Source of the DNA: Thomasclavelia spiroformis DSM 1552
Lineage (GTDB): Bacteria > Bacillota_I > Bacilli_A > Erysipelotrichales > Coprobacillaceae
Direction: 5' to 3'
Length of the DNA: 64,000 nucleotides
Assembly: GCF_025149465.1 (NCBI RefSeq)
Contig: NZ_CP102275.1
Span: forward strand, 2,429,596 to 2,493,595
The notes under the pieces: generated by a model
Told to the model about the DNA's origin: nothing
Databases searched by the model: none
Seen by the model: only the letters and a program-made list of their open reading frames with translations
Program-made: the position numbers and the translations under genes
Shown: in pieces, positions 18,836 through 28,114 of the stretch
Layout: each line of letters begins with the position of its first letter
Position numbering within the stretch: position 1 is the first letter of the stretch

Positions 18836-20572
18836 CTAATTATTAATATTAAATTGACTGTTATACAACATATAATAATAACCTTTTTTAGCTAATAAAT
18901 CTTGATGATTCCCTTGTTCTAAAATTTTCCCTTTATCCATTACTAAAATCGTATCTGCATTTTCAATAGTTGATAAACGATGAGCTACAATAAATGTTGT
19001 TCGTCCTTCCATCATGGCATCTAATGCTTTTTGTATCTGCAATTCAGTTCGCGTATCAATAAAACTTGTAGCTTCATCTAAAATCAACATCGGTGGTTTA
19101 GTCAATATGATTCTTGCAATACAAATTAATTGCTTTTGACCCTCAGATATATTTCCACCATTTTCTTCAACCATTGTATCATAACCATCAGGAAGATTTA
19201 TAATAAATTTATGTGCTCTGGCTTTTTTAGCTGCTTCAATAACTTCATCATCAGTAGCATCACTTTTTCCATAAGCAATATTTTCTTTAATACTTCCTTT
19301 AAAAATCCATGTTTCTTGTAATACCATTCCATACATTTTTCTAAGTGAATTACGATCAATTGATAAAGTATTTATATCATCTATTTCAATACTTCCTTTA
19401 TTTTGATCATAAAATCGCATTAATAAATTAATTAATGTCGTTTTTCCACAGCCTGTTTTTCCTACAATTGCAACTGTTTGACCAGGTTTAACCTTTAAAT
19501 TAAAATCTTCAATTAATGGCTCATTTTTATCATAGCTAAAATATACATTATCTAAAACAACTTCTCCTAAAACATTATTAATTTCTATTGTTTCATTTTG
19601 AGAAGTTTCTTCTTTTTCATCTAAAAGATCAAAAACTCTTTGACTAGCTGCTAAAGCTGTTTGCATTTCTGACATTACCGAAGAAATTTCATTAAATGGT
19701 TTTGTATATTGATTTGCATATGTTAAAAAACTCGACAACATTCCTACTGAAAAATGTCCATTTATAACACTTATTGCGCCAAAAACTCCAACGGCTCCAT
19801 AAACTAAATTGTTTACTACTCTTGTTGTCGGATTAATCAATGCTCCATAAAATTGTGATTTAACTCCACTAACATGCATTTTTTGATTTATTTTTAAAAA
19901 ATTATCTTCATTAATATTTTCATAATTATAAGCTTTAATAAGCTTTTGATTACCAATCATCTCTTCGATATATGCATTCATTTCACTTCGAATATCTAAT
20001 TGTTCCTTAAAATAAATATGTGTTCTTTTTACAATTATTGATGCTACTACTAATGATAGTGGTGTTAAAACAATTACTACTATGGCAATCGATAAATTAA
20101 TCAAACACATAATTAAAATAGTCCCAATAATTGTTGCAATTCCTGTAAACAAACTCGTAAAACTTTGTAATAACCCTGTTCCAATTAAATCAATATCATT
20201 AATTGCTCGATTAATAATATCCCCACGGGGGTGTCCATCTAAATACTTCAATGGCAACAAATGAATTTTTTCAAAAACATTATTACGTAAAATATTAGTA
20301 ATATTATATGTAATCTTATTAGTTAACTGACCTAAAAGCCATTGTACAAGTGCTGTTAAAACAATTACTATTGTAATAACAAATAATTTTATAAATAATG
20401 CATTCATATTTACTTTATTCATCCCAATTAATAAATCAATTGCCTGTCCAAATAAAACAGGTGTCAATAAAGTAAACAAAACACTAATTGTAGATAAAAT
20501 AAATATAAACAATAATATATATCGATACGGTTTACAATATTTAATTAATCTTTTAATTACTTTACTGTTCAC
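18836..20572 (-). CDS. ABC exporter, ATPase-membrane half-transporter (second subunit of a heterodimer)
   Basis: Six membrane segments, then a nucleotide-binding domain with Walker A VGKTGCGKTTLI, a signature that reads NISEGQKQL instead of LSGGQ, Walker B LILDEATSFID with catalytic Glu, and the VAHRLS His switch. Paired with the gene before it, this forms a BmrCD/LmrCD-type heterodimeric exporter with one weak ATP site. A TTG-started frame reaches 20599, but the GTG at 20572 lies five bases after GGAGGTGA and is the likely start (578 residues). It overlaps the stop of the upstream subunit by 11 bases. The substrate (drugs, peptides or lipids) is unknown. Confidence 0.9.
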   Translation of the reverse strand: MNSKVIKRLIKYCKPYRYILLFIFILSTISVLFTLLTPVLFGQAIDLLIGMNKVNMNALFIKLFVITIVIVLTALVQWLLGQLTNKITYNITNILRNNVFEKIHLLPLKYLDGHPRGDIINRAINDIDLIGTGLLQSFTSLFTGIATIIGTILIMCLINLSIAIVVIVLTPLSLVVASIIVKRTHIYFKEQLDIRSEMNAYIEEMIGNQKLIKAYNYENINEDNFLKINQKMHVSGVKSQFYGALINPTTRVVNNLVYGAVGVFGAISVINGHFSVGMLSSFLTYANQYTKPFNEISSVMSEMQTALAASQRVFDLLDEKEETSQNETIEINNVLGEVVLDNVYFSYDKNEPLIEDFNLKVKPGQTVAIVGKTGCGKTTLINLLMRFYDQNKGSIEIDDINTLSIDRNSLRKMYGMVLQETWIFKGSIKENIAYGKSDATDDEVIEAAKKARAHKFIINLPDGYDTMVEENGGNISEGQKQLICIARIILTKPPMLILDEATSFIDTRTELQIQKALDAMMEGRTTFIVAHRLSTIENADTILVMDKGKILEQGNHQDLLAKKGYYYMLYNSQFNINN

Positions 20573-22274
20573 ACTTATCACCTCCACGTTGAGAAGCATA
20601 GATTTCTTGATAAATTTTACAATTCTTCATCAATATTTCATGTCTATCAAATCCAACTAACTTACCATGATATAAAACTATAATCTTATCCATATTTTCA
20701 AGTGAGGCAATTCGCTGAGAAACTATGATTTTTGTCATATCCAATTTCTTTAATTCTTGACGTAATCTATAATCAGTAGCATAATCTAATGCACTTGAAC
20801 TATCATCTAAAATTAATATTTTAGGTTGTTTAACTAAAGCTCGGGCAATCGTCAACCTTTGTCTCTGTCCCCCTGATAAATTCTTTCCACCTTGTTCAAT
20901 GAAAGTATCTAGCCCCTTTTTACCTTCAATTAATTCTTCTGCCTGAGCCATCTTTAAAGCCTGAATTAAAAGATTATCATCAGCATCTTTATTTGAAAAC
21001 TGTAAATTCTCGCGAATTGTTCCAGAAATTAAACTTATCGATTGTGGAACATATCCAACAAAACTTCTTAATGTATGCAAATCATAATCCTTAATTGATT
21101 TTCCATTTATTAAAATTTCTCCACTACTCACATCATAAAAACGCCCGATTAAATTTACCAAAGTACTTTTGCCAGCCCCAGTTCCCCCAATAACACCAAT
21201 ACTTTGCCCTTGTTCAATCGTAAAACTTATATCATCTAAAACGTTTCTTTTATCATATGCAAAACTTACATTTTTAAAACATATAATTTCTTTAGTATCT
21301 AACCATTTATCAAAAGTCGCTTCATTTTTAATCTCTGGCTGGGTTTCTAATACTTCAACAATTCTAGAATAGCTAGCTCCTGCTTTATTATAAATCGATA
21401 TTACATTTGCAAAAACAATCAATGCTAGTAAAATTGAATTCATATAATTAACTAAAGCTATTATTTCTCCTTGAGATAAATCTCCAACATTTACTTTAAT
21501 ACCACCAAAATATATGATTAATACAATTGCTAAATTTACAATCAAATATGTAAACGGATTAAGTAGGGCTTGAATTTTACCAACTTTTATTTGAATTTCT
21601 TTTTGATTATCAGTTTCTCTAGTAAATTTACTTACTTCTTTTTTTTGTGAAGCAAATGCTCTAATAACTCTAATTCCGGTTAAATTTTCACGGACGATTA
21701 AACTAATTTGATCTAATTTATGTTGTATATTATTAAAATAAGGAATTGATGTTAAAGTAATTACAAACATTATTATTGCTAATATTATTGCTCCAATAAT
21801 AAAAATTGAAGCTAATGAGCCACTAATAAAAAATGCCAATACCAATGAGCCTATCATGATAAAAGGAGCTCTAGATGTTAATCTAATCGTCATTGCAATT
21901 GCTAATTGAATCTGTACAACATCATTTATTAATCTAGTTACCAAAGTTGGTGTTCCTAATTTATCTAAATTATGATGATCATATTTATTTATCTGGTGAT
22001 ACATATCTTTTCTAAGTTCAGTTCCAACACTTTGCGAAGTTAATGAAGCATAATATTGACAAACCAAAGCAAATAAATATCCAATAATTGCTAAAGCAAC
22101 TAATACTAAACCTTTTATTAAGATATAATTTTTATCATTATTTTTTATTCCTATATCAATTATATCTGCCATTACTAAGGGTACCATTAATTCTAAAAAT
22201 GCTTCGGCAATTTTAAAAATAAAACCAACTGTTGCTGGTAACCAATATACTTTTAGATACTTACTTAATTTCAT
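20562..22274 (-). CDS. ABC exporter, ATPase-membrane half-transporter (first subunit of a heterodimer)
   Basis: A 570-residue half-transporter with six membrane helices and a nucleotide-binding domain containing Walker A IGGTGAGKSTLV and a canonical signature NLSGGQRQR. Walker B is LILDDSSSALD, where Asp replaces the catalytic Glu, and the switch residue in IIVSQRIAS is Gln rather than His. The degenerate Walker B here and the degenerate signature in its partner lie in the same composite ATP site of the assembled dimer, as in known heterodimeric exporters (BmrCD, TM287/288). It is translated in coupling with the second subunit. Confidence 0.9.
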   Translation of the reverse strand: MKLSKYLKVYWLPATVGFIFKIAEAFLELMVPLVMADIIDIGIKNNDKNYILIKGLVLVALAIIGYLFALVCQYYASLTSQSVGTELRKDMYHQINKYDHHNLDKLGTPTLVTRLINDVVQIQLAIAMTIRLTSRAPFIMIGSLVLAFFISGSLASIFIIGAIILAIIMFVITLTSIPYFNNIQHKLDQISLIVRENLTGIRVIRAFASQKKEVSKFTRETDNQKEIQIKVGKIQALLNPFTYLIVNLAIVLIIYFGGIKVNVGDLSQGEIIALVNYMNSILLALIVFANVISIYNKAGASYSRIVEVLETQPEIKNEATFDKWLDTKEIICFKNVSFAYDKRNVLDDISFTIEQGQSIGVIGGTGAGKSTLVNLIGRFYDVSSGEILINGKSIKDYDLHTLRSFVGYVPQSISLISGTIRENLQFSNKDADDNLLIQALKMAQAEELIEGKKGLDTFIEQGGKNLSGGQRQRLTIARALVKQPKILILDDSSSALDYATDYRLRQELKKLDMTKIIVSQRIASLENMDKIIVLYHGKLVGFDRHEILMKNCKIYQEIYASQRGGDKCEQ

Positions 22275-22351
22275 CTAATCCCCTCCATTTATAAACTCAT
22301 TATACCCATTAAAAAATAAAAGCGTCAAAAATCACTTTCACTATAATATTT

Positions 22352-23290
22352 CTAAACACATACATAAATATAACGTCCGAACTTCACATACTCTGTTTTC
22401 TTTCTTAAACAACTGTCAATAATAGAAAAACCAGCTTGTCTAATTTCTTTTGTCATATCTTCAAAAGTTACTATTACCATTTTATCACATATCTTCCGAG
22501 CTGATGCTATTATTTTACATTGCTCATCGTATGTAATTGGTGTATACAAATTATAAGGAATGTCCAATATTGCAACATCATAATATTTATTTAAATCATG
22601 AATACTAGTTCGATTAATTAAGTATTCATCGTAACCAAAATATTTTAGATTTTTTCTAGCTGACCATGATATTTCTCGGGAAATATCATAGCCCTCAATA
22701 TCCAATCCTAGTGCCAACCCTTCAAGAACTACTGTTGCCATTCCACAACAAGGATCAACAAGTTTTACCTTTTTATCATCACTTGCAGCTATATTTACTA
22801 ATGTTCTAGCCAAACGAATATCCAATGAATTAGAAAACGTGTGAGGTTTATTATCATGTTTTTTCCATGAAGGTATCCCATGATGATAATATCCACAAAT
22901 CCAAATATTATCTAATTTAGTAATTGCAATTGTATGCATTGGTTTTGACATATTAACACTACCTTCAATTGCCCATGATATTTCTTTGCACTTTTGTAAT
23001 GTTTCACCATATTCAACATGCGTAATTTCATTTTTTAAATAAATGACTTTAAAATCTTGATAACTTTTATTTAAACTAGCAACTTGTCTAATTAATTCAC
23101 AAAAACTCTGATTCATTCCCCAAATATCAATTTTAGCCTTCATAAAAACACTCTTATTAACATCATAATCTTTATTGCTTAAATAATATTTACTAGTATA
23201 CTCCTGTTTAAACATTGCCCTAAATTCTAAAGCGCATAAATCTTTATCTTCAGGAGGGTAATTAAAAACATATAAAAACTTTTCCATCAA
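22352..23290 (-). CDS. TRM11-like SAM-dependent methyltransferase
   Basis: A 312-residue protein whose second half is a Rossmann methyltransferase with the SAM-binding motif VDPCCGMATVVLEGL (about residue 183) and the catalytic motif written DIPYNLYTP in place of the usual DPPY. The Asn/Asp-Pro-Pro-Tyr class methylates the exocyclic amine of a base, and TRM11-type enzymes act on tRNA guanosine. The N-terminal part lacks an obvious THUMP domain. Substrate assignment is inference. The second start codon (MEKFLYVF) is as good as the first. It is divergent from the O-antigen-ligase-like gene at 23352. Confidence 0.75.
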   Translation of the reverse strand: MMEKFLYVFNYPPEDKDLCALEFRAMFKQEYTSKYYLSNKDYDVNKSVFMKAKIDIWGMNQSFCELIRQVASLNKSYQDFKVIYLKNEITHVEYGETLQKCKEISWAIEGSVNMSKPMHTIAITKLDNIWICGYYHHGIPSWKKHDNKPHTFSNSLDIRLARTLVNIAASDDKKVKLVDPCCGMATVVLEGLALGLDIEGYDISREISWSARKNLKYFGYDEYLINRTSIHDLNKYYDVAILDIPYNLYTPITYDEQCKIIASARKICDKMVIVTFEDMTKEIRQAGFSIIDSCLRKKTEYVKFGRYIYVCV

Positions 23291-23351
23291 TTTCTCCTTA
23301 TTTGTATCTAATTTATAATTATGTTATAGTATCATTACTTGGAGGTACAAT

Positions 23352-24518
23352 ATGCAATATCTAAAAGAAAAATTTTCTAAAGAACAATTATTTATCATTG
23401 CAACAGTTCTTTGTCTATCAACTCCATTTTATATTTGTGTACCAATTTTATTAGTAGAAACTATATACCTATTCTACACTAAAAAAATCACAAATGCTTT
23501 TAAAAATACTCCTAAATCCAAATACTTGATAATTTTCGTACTGATTAGTTTAATTATTTCCCTAATCTATCAAAATTGGATTGGTGTAGGTTGTGTTGCT
23601 TTGATATTTATGTTTATATCATTAATGCTGTATTATCGGCAATATATTAATCAAGATATTTTTGAATTTATTGTTGATTTATTAATTGCGTTATCTGTTT
23701 TATGGGCAATTTATGGATTATACGAACAAACTCAAATTTTAGAACGTTTAGGTTATGATCATTTTACTTTAAAAGTATTTAGTCGTCGCGAAAATCGATT
23801 GAATTCTGTGTTTTTTAATGCTAACTACTATGCCATGATGATTGAATTTATCATCATGATGATCGGTTATAAAATATTTGGAACTAAAAACATTAAAAAA
23901 CAAATTTATTATTTTGTTGTTGCTGGCATTAACTTCTTTTTATTGTATATGACAGGCTGTCGAACTGCACTCATTGCTACAGCCTTTGCAATGATAGTAT
24001 TTTTAATAATTAACCGTAATTATCGAATATGTGCTTTAATTGCTTTAGGATGCGTAATATTAGGGATTTATTTTATAATTAATCCTGAACAATTTCCTCG
24101 TATTGAAAAACTTGTAGATAACTTTTCAGTAAGAACAAAAATATGGCAAGCAGCCATAAAAGGAATCCAAGCTCATCCATTATTTGGTCAAGGACCAATG
24201 ACTTATATGATAATTTTTAAACAATATGCCGGTCACAATACACAACATGCTCATAGTGTCTATCTTGATCCAATTCTTTCTTTTGGTATAGTAGGTATTT
24301 CTGTTTTAATACCATATATTGTTGATAATTGTAAAAGACTATATTTTATATATAAAAGAAAAATAAATTATCGTTACGTTGCTTTAGTTATTTCATGTAT
24401 AGCTGTTATCTTAGTTCATGGTATATTAGATTATACAATTTTTTGGGTTCATACTGGTTTGTTATTTCTATTCATTGCTGCTTCTTTTGAAATGTATAAT
24501 TATGATAATAAAAAATAG
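23352..24518 (+). CDS. O-antigen ligase family membrane protein
   Basis: At 388 residues with about ten to eleven hydrophobic segments, it has the same motif set as the minus-strand protein at 12152: MTGCRTALIATAFAM, an extracellular loop holding GIQAHPLFGQGPMTY, and HNTQHAHSVYLDPILSFGIVG with the conserved His. It likely polymerises or ligates a surface glycan. A GGAGGT ribosome binding site lies directly upstream. It is monocistronic, with a terminator right after the stop. No glycosyltransferase cluster adjoins it. Confidence 0.8.
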   Translation: MQYLKEKFSKEQLFIIATVLCLSTPFYICVPILLVETIYLFYTKKITNAFKNTPKSKYLIIFVLISLIISLIYQNWIGVGCVALIFMFISLMLYYRQYINQDIFEFIVDLLIALSVLWAIYGLYEQTQILERLGYDHFTLKVFSRRENRLNSVFFNANYYAMMIEFIIMMIGYKIFGTKNIKKQIYYFVVAGINFFLLYMTGCRTALIATAFAMIVFLIINRNYRICALIALGCVILGIYFIINPEQFPRIEKLVDNFSVRTKIWQAAIKGIQAHPLFGQGPMTYMIIFKQYAGHNTQHAHSVYLDPILSFGIVGISVLIPYIVDNCKRLYFIYKRKINYRYVALVISCIAVILVHGILDYTIFWVHTGLLFLFIAASFEMYNYDNKK

Positions 24519-24545
24519 GGTGTACTTCATTACCCTATTTTTTAC
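24511..24545. terminator. bidirectional terminator
   Basis: AAAAATAGGGT and ACCCTATTTTTT pair around a ten-base loop just after the plus-strand gene. It also faces the small minus-strand gene ending at 24548. Confidence 0.75.
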
Positions 24546-24547
24546 TA

Positions 24548-24721
24548 TTAATACGAATCTTTAATTTCAACTTTATCTTTTACACAAATAATTCCCATCC
24601 AAACAAAACTAAACGCAATTAATCCAACGATCCATAAAGGTATTCCACATATTATAATTTCACCAATCATAAGTTCAATTAATGTAAATACTATGACTGC
24701 AATTAAACCAAATCTATTCAT
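24548..24721 (-). CDS. small membrane protein of 57 residues
   Basis: An open frame on the minus strand starts at the ATG at 24721, five bases after a very strong GGAGGCGG ribosome binding site, and ends with TAA at 24548. The product begins MNRFGLIAVIVFTLIE and has two hydrophobic stretches (about residues 3-25 and 26-46), then a charged tail KDKVEIKDSY. I recognise no family. The good ribosome binding site, clean two-helix profile and flanking terminators make it a likely real gene. Confidence 0.6.
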   Translation of the reverse strand: MNRFGLIAVIVFTLIELMIGEIIICGIPLWIVGLIAFSFVWMGIICVKDKVEIKDSY

Positions 24722-24810
24722 AAAAACCGCCTCCTATAACAATGTATCTAATTATCCTAATAATATTACATCACATAATTTCCGGTTTTCTTTGTTAAAG
24801 TTATATTAAA

Positions 24811-24839
24811 TTATAAAAAGGCAAACTGCCTTTTTATAA
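24811..24839. terminator. bidirectional terminator hairpin
   Basis: TTATAAAAAGGCA-AAC-TGCCTTTTTATAA is a perfect thirteen-base stem. It lies about 90 bases upstream of the 57-residue gene and about 145 bases downstream of the minus-strand gene ending at 24983, which it probably terminates. Confidence 0.65.
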
Positions 24840-24982
24840 TCAATATACAATTGGTACAAGATTAGTTAATATAGTGTGCATAAAGGTTATAATTTTTTTA
24901 ACTACTTATACCTTATAACTATTATCACACAATAATCCTTTAACTTATATCTTCATTTAGTTAAAATAATGTAAATAATTCA

Positions 24983-25156
24983 TTAGTTAGTCTCATCTTT
25001 ATTTGCAAGATACACAATTCCTAACATCAAAGGCACAAAAAACAATAACATACCTCCCGATAAATTAGTATTTTTAGCTCCACCATAAGCAAAAATACTA
25101 GATATATTACTTCCTATTACCATCAATACTATTAATGCTATCAGTTTACCTTTCAC
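24983..25156 (-). CDS. small membrane protein of 57 residues
   Basis: A short protein with an N-terminal hydrophobic segment (KLIALIVLMVIGSNISSIFA, signal-peptide-like), a Gly-rich turn GGAKNTNLSGG and a second hydrophobic segment (MLLFFVPLMLGIVYLA) ending in NKDETN. An open frame starts three codons upstream, but AAGGAG is only two bases from that ATG. The GTG at 25156 lies eight bases after AAGGAG and is preferred. Family unknown. It lies downstream of the ZIP transporter gene on the same strand, about 85 bases away. Confidence 0.55.
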   Translation of the reverse strand: MKGKLIALIVLMVIGSNISSIFAYGGAKNTNLSGGMLLFFVPLMLGIVYLANKDETN

Positions 25157-25240
25157 TATCATCACTCCTTGATTATATTTTACTAAATCTATAAAACATA
25201 ACCACTATAAACAATTAAAGATTAAGTTAAGATTTTGTTA

Positions 25241-26014
25241 CTACCCCATTGCTACATCAAGGATCATCATTATTACAAAACCAATTGCAAAGCCGATTGT
25301 TGCAATATTACTATGATCTCCTTGACTTGCCTCAGGAATTAATTCCTCAACTACTACATATAACATTGCTCCAGCTGCAAAAGATAAAAAATATGGTAAA
25401 AATGGTGTTACATATGATGCCAATAAAATAGTAATAAAAGCAGCTATGGGTTCTACAATTCCTGAAGCAACCCCATATAAAAAAGCTTTATGTTTTTTCA
25501 TTCCATTACTTTTTAATGGCATAGAAATAATCGCACCCTCTGGAAAATTTTGAATTGCAATTCCAAGCGATAAAGCAATTGCACCAGCAAAAGTTAATTT
25601 TGCACTGCCACTTAACATTCCTGCAAAAACTGTTCCTACTGCCATTCCTTCAGGAATATTATGCAACGTTACCGCTAATACTAGCATTGTTGAATTTTTT
25701 AAATTACTTTTCAATCCTTCTTTTTTATTATCTAAATGCATATGTGGGATAGTATGGTCTAAAACTAATAAAAATAAAATTCCTAGCATCAATCCCACTG
25801 CTGCAGGAACGAAAGATAACCTTCCAAGGTTTTCAGACATATCCATCGCTGGTATTAAAAGTGACCAAACCGATGCTGCCACCATCACCCCTGAAGCAAA
25901 TCCTAATAATATTTTTTGAACTAAAGAGTTCATCTTATTTTTCATAAAGAAAACACAGCCAGCTCCCAATACTGTTCCTATAAAAGGAAGCATCAAACCT
26001 ATAAATATCTCCAT
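25241..26014 (-). CDS. ZIP-family divalent metal transporter (zinc/iron uptake type)
   Basis: At 257 residues with about eight membrane segments, it has the helix IV motif TLHNIPEGMAVG and the helix V motif IAIQNFPEGAIISMPL, whose His, Asn and Glu residues line the binuclear metal site. The cytoplasmic loop DHTIPHMHLDNKKEG is His-containing, as is usual. It most resembles the ZupT/GufA bacterial branch. Metal preference is not certain. Single gene. Confidence 0.92.
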   Translation of the reverse strand: MEIFIGLMLPFIGTVLGAGCVFFMKNKMNSLVQKILLGFASGVMVAASVWSLLIPAMDMSENLGRLSFVPAAVGLMLGILFLLVLDHTIPHMHLDNKKEGLKSNLKNSTMLVLAVTLHNIPEGMAVGTVFAGMLSGSAKLTFAGAIALSLGIAIQNFPEGAIISMPLKSNGMKKHKAFLYGVASGIVEPIAAFITILLASYVTPFLPYFLSFAAGAMLYVVVEELIPEASQGDHSNIATIGFAIGFVIMMILDVAMG

Positions 26015-26081
26015 ATTATCACTCTCTCTAATTTTTTATTATTGTATTATAAAAAATTATTCTTTACAAACAAAACGATTT

Positions 26082-26567
26082 TTATTTTTTAAACTCTAAA
26101 ATCATATCATACCAAACTACTCCACCATGCTTAGAATCAGAAATCCCTAAATTAACATAACCAAACTTTTCATAAAAACCAATTAATTTTTCTTTACAAG
26201 TAAGAATACATCCTTTGCATCCCTTTTCAAAAGTTTCTTTAATTACTGCATCCATTAGTATACTTGCATAACCTTTCCCTTGATATTCAGGTAATGTATC
26301 AACACCAAAAATAGCTTGCCAATCTCCATTAGGATTATGAAGAGTTACATTTTCAAACATTTCATCATTGATTGTTTTTTCATTAGTAATCATTCCATTA
26401 ATAAAAGAAACTATTTGATTATCTACTTCTAAAACCCAAAAACTGTTTGAAAACGTCATGATTCTAGCCTCTAAATTTTCCTTAGAAGCTGCTTCACTTT
26501 CAGGAAAACATTTTAGTTCAAGTTTTGTAATTTGATCAAGATCTTGAATTGTTGCTTTACGTATCAT
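26082..26567 (-). CDS. GNAT-family N-acetyltransferase
   Basis: A 161-residue GNAT fold. It begins MIRKATIQDLDQI, has the acetyl-CoA-binding motif A as LPEYQGKGYASILMDAVI, and then KGCKGCILTCKEKLIGFYEKFGY (cited in part) for motif B. A longer frame starts at a TTG at 26582, but the ATG at 26567 follows GGAGGAAATTATA and is the likely start. The substrate is unknown. The Cys-rich KGCKGCILTCKE turn and the LTCK pattern recall small-molecule acetyltransferases of gut Firmicutes. Confidence 0.85.
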   Translation of the reverse strand: MIRKATIQDLDQITKLELKCFPESEAASKENLEARIMTFSNSFWVLEVDNQIVSFINGMITNEKTINDEMFENVTLHNPNGDWQAIFGVDTLPEYQGKGYASILMDAVIKETFEKGCKGCILTCKEKLIGFYEKFGYVNLGISDSKHGGVVWYDMILEFKK

Positions 26568-26697
26568 TATAATTTCCTCCAAATAAAATTTTTTTTAGTA
26601 TATCATAAAATAATATTTATAAATAGTTACTAGACAAATTTAGCTAGACATCAATAAGAAAAAATGACATAATACATTAGATTAAAAGGAGGATAAA

Positions 26698-27948
26698 ATG
26701 TCTAAGAAAAAAATTATTCAAGTAGAAGAAAAAGTTCCAAAAAAACTACTTTTACCTTTATCATTGCAACATATGTTTGCAATGTTTGGAGCTAGTGTGT
26801 TAGTTCCATTTTTGTTTGGAATTAATCCTGCAATTGTTCTTTTCATGAATGGAATTGGAACATTATTATTTATACTAATTACAAAAGGAAAATCTCCTGC
26901 TTATTTAGGCTCAAGTTTTGCATTTATTGCACCTGCAAATATTGTAATTTCTAAATATGGATATCCTTATGCTTTAGGGGGCTTCGTTGCCGTTGGATTT
27001 TGTGGCTGTTTGCTTGCTTTTATAATCAAAAAATGTGGTACTAAATGGATTGATATTGTTTTACCACCTGCTGCCATGGGACCAGTTGTAGCTTTAATTG
27101 GTTTAGAATTAAGTGCTACTGCTGCTAATAATGCTGGATTATTAGGAAATAATATTGAAGCTGCTAATGTTTGGGTATTTTTAATTACTTTAGGTGTAGC
27201 AATTGTAGGAAATATTTGTTTTAAAAGATTTTTAAGTGTTATCCCTATCTTAATTGCTATTATATGTGGTTACATTGGGGCAATCTGTTTTGGTTTAGTT
27301 GATTTTTCAACAGTTATTAATGCATCATTATTTGCATTACCTAATTTTACTGCTCCAAAATTTGATATCAATGCTATTTTAATGATCTTGCCTGTTCTTT
27401 TAGTTATTACTTCAGAACACATTGGTCACCAAGTAGTAACTGGTAAAATCATTGGACGTGATTTAATCAAAGATCCTGGATTACATCGTTCTTTATTAGG
27501 AGATAATTTCTCTACGATGATTTCTGGTTTGATTGGATCAGTACCGACTACAACATATGGTGAAAACATTGGTGTAATGGCTATCACTGGAGTTTATAGT
27601 GTACAAGTTATTGCAGGAGCTGCAGTTTTATCAATTATTTGTTCTTTTGTTGGACCACTATCTGCATTAATCCAAACAATTCCTGGTTCAGTTATTGGTG
27701 GGATAAGCTTTTTACTATATGGTATGATTGGAACTAGTGGATTAAGAATATTAGTTGATCAACATGTTGATTATTCAATTAATAAAAATTTAATTTTAAC
27801 ATCTGTTGTTTTTGTAACAGGTTTAAGTAGTATTACTTTAAACTTTGGCGGAATTCAATTAACAGGAATGGTATTAGCTTGTATTGTAGCCATGATTTTA
27901 TCATTAATTTTTTATGTGATGGAAAAATTGAATTTGACTAATACGTAA
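26698..27948 (+). CDS. uraA: uracil/xanthine permease (NCS2 / UraA type)
   Basis: At 416 residues with about fourteen hydrophobic segments, it has the NCS2 markers LSLQHMFAMFGASVLVPFLF, AYLGSSFAFIAP, VLPPAAMGPVVALIGLEL, the substrate Glu region ITSEHIGHQ and the family signature in SVPTTTYGENIGVMAIT. This pattern is the uracil branch. It imports a nucleobase with protons. GGAGG lies right before the ATG. No purine riboswitch core is visible upstream. Single gene with a terminator. Confidence 0.88.
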   Translation: MSKKKIIQVEEKVPKKLLLPLSLQHMFAMFGASVLVPFLFGINPAIVLFMNGIGTLLFILITKGKSPAYLGSSFAFIAPANIVISKYGYPYALGGFVAVGFCGCLLAFIIKKCGTKWIDIVLPPAAMGPVVALIGLELSATAANNAGLLGNNIEAANVWVFLITLGVAIVGNICFKRFLSVIPILIAIICGYIGAICFGLVDFSTVINASLFALPNFTAPKFDINAILMILPVLLVITSEHIGHQVVTGKIIGRDLIKDPGLHRSLLGDNFSTMISGLIGSVPTTTYGENIGVMAITGVYSVQVIAGAAVLSIICSFVGPLSALIQTIPGSVIGGISFLLYGMIGTSGLRILVDQHVDYSINKNLILTSVVFVTGLSSITLNFGGIQLTGMVLACIVAMILSLIFYVMEKLNLTNT

Positions 27949-27993
27949 ATTTTATTTTTTTAATATATTATTAATCGGCATTTTAATACATAT

Positions 27994-28032
27994 AAAGCTA
28001 TTGGATATAATAATATTCGATAGCTTTTTTGT
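27994..28032 (+). terminator. terminator of the permease gene
   Basis: AAAGCTAT and ATAGCTTT pair with an extended GAUAU/AUAUUC inner stem, followed by TTTTTTG on the plus strand. Confidence 0.65.
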
Positions 28033-28046
28033 TTACATAATCAAAA

Positions 28047-28082
28047 AGGTAAAACCACTTTTTTATTAAAGTGATTTTACCT
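28047..28082 (-). terminator. terminator of the GH2 glycosidase gene
   Basis: AGGTAAAA-C-CACTTT and AAAGTG-A-TTTTACCT form a long stem with one mismatch. On the minus strand it lies 32 bases after the stop codon and is followed by TTTTTGATT. Confidence 0.7.
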
Positions 28083-28114
28083 ATATTTATAATAGATTTA
28101 AAAATCAAATAATT

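Noticed and set aside
26582-26697. Purine or uracil-sensing riboswitch ahead of the permease
   Set aside because: The upstream region is only about 115 bases and shows none of the conserved core of the purine or PreQ1 switches.
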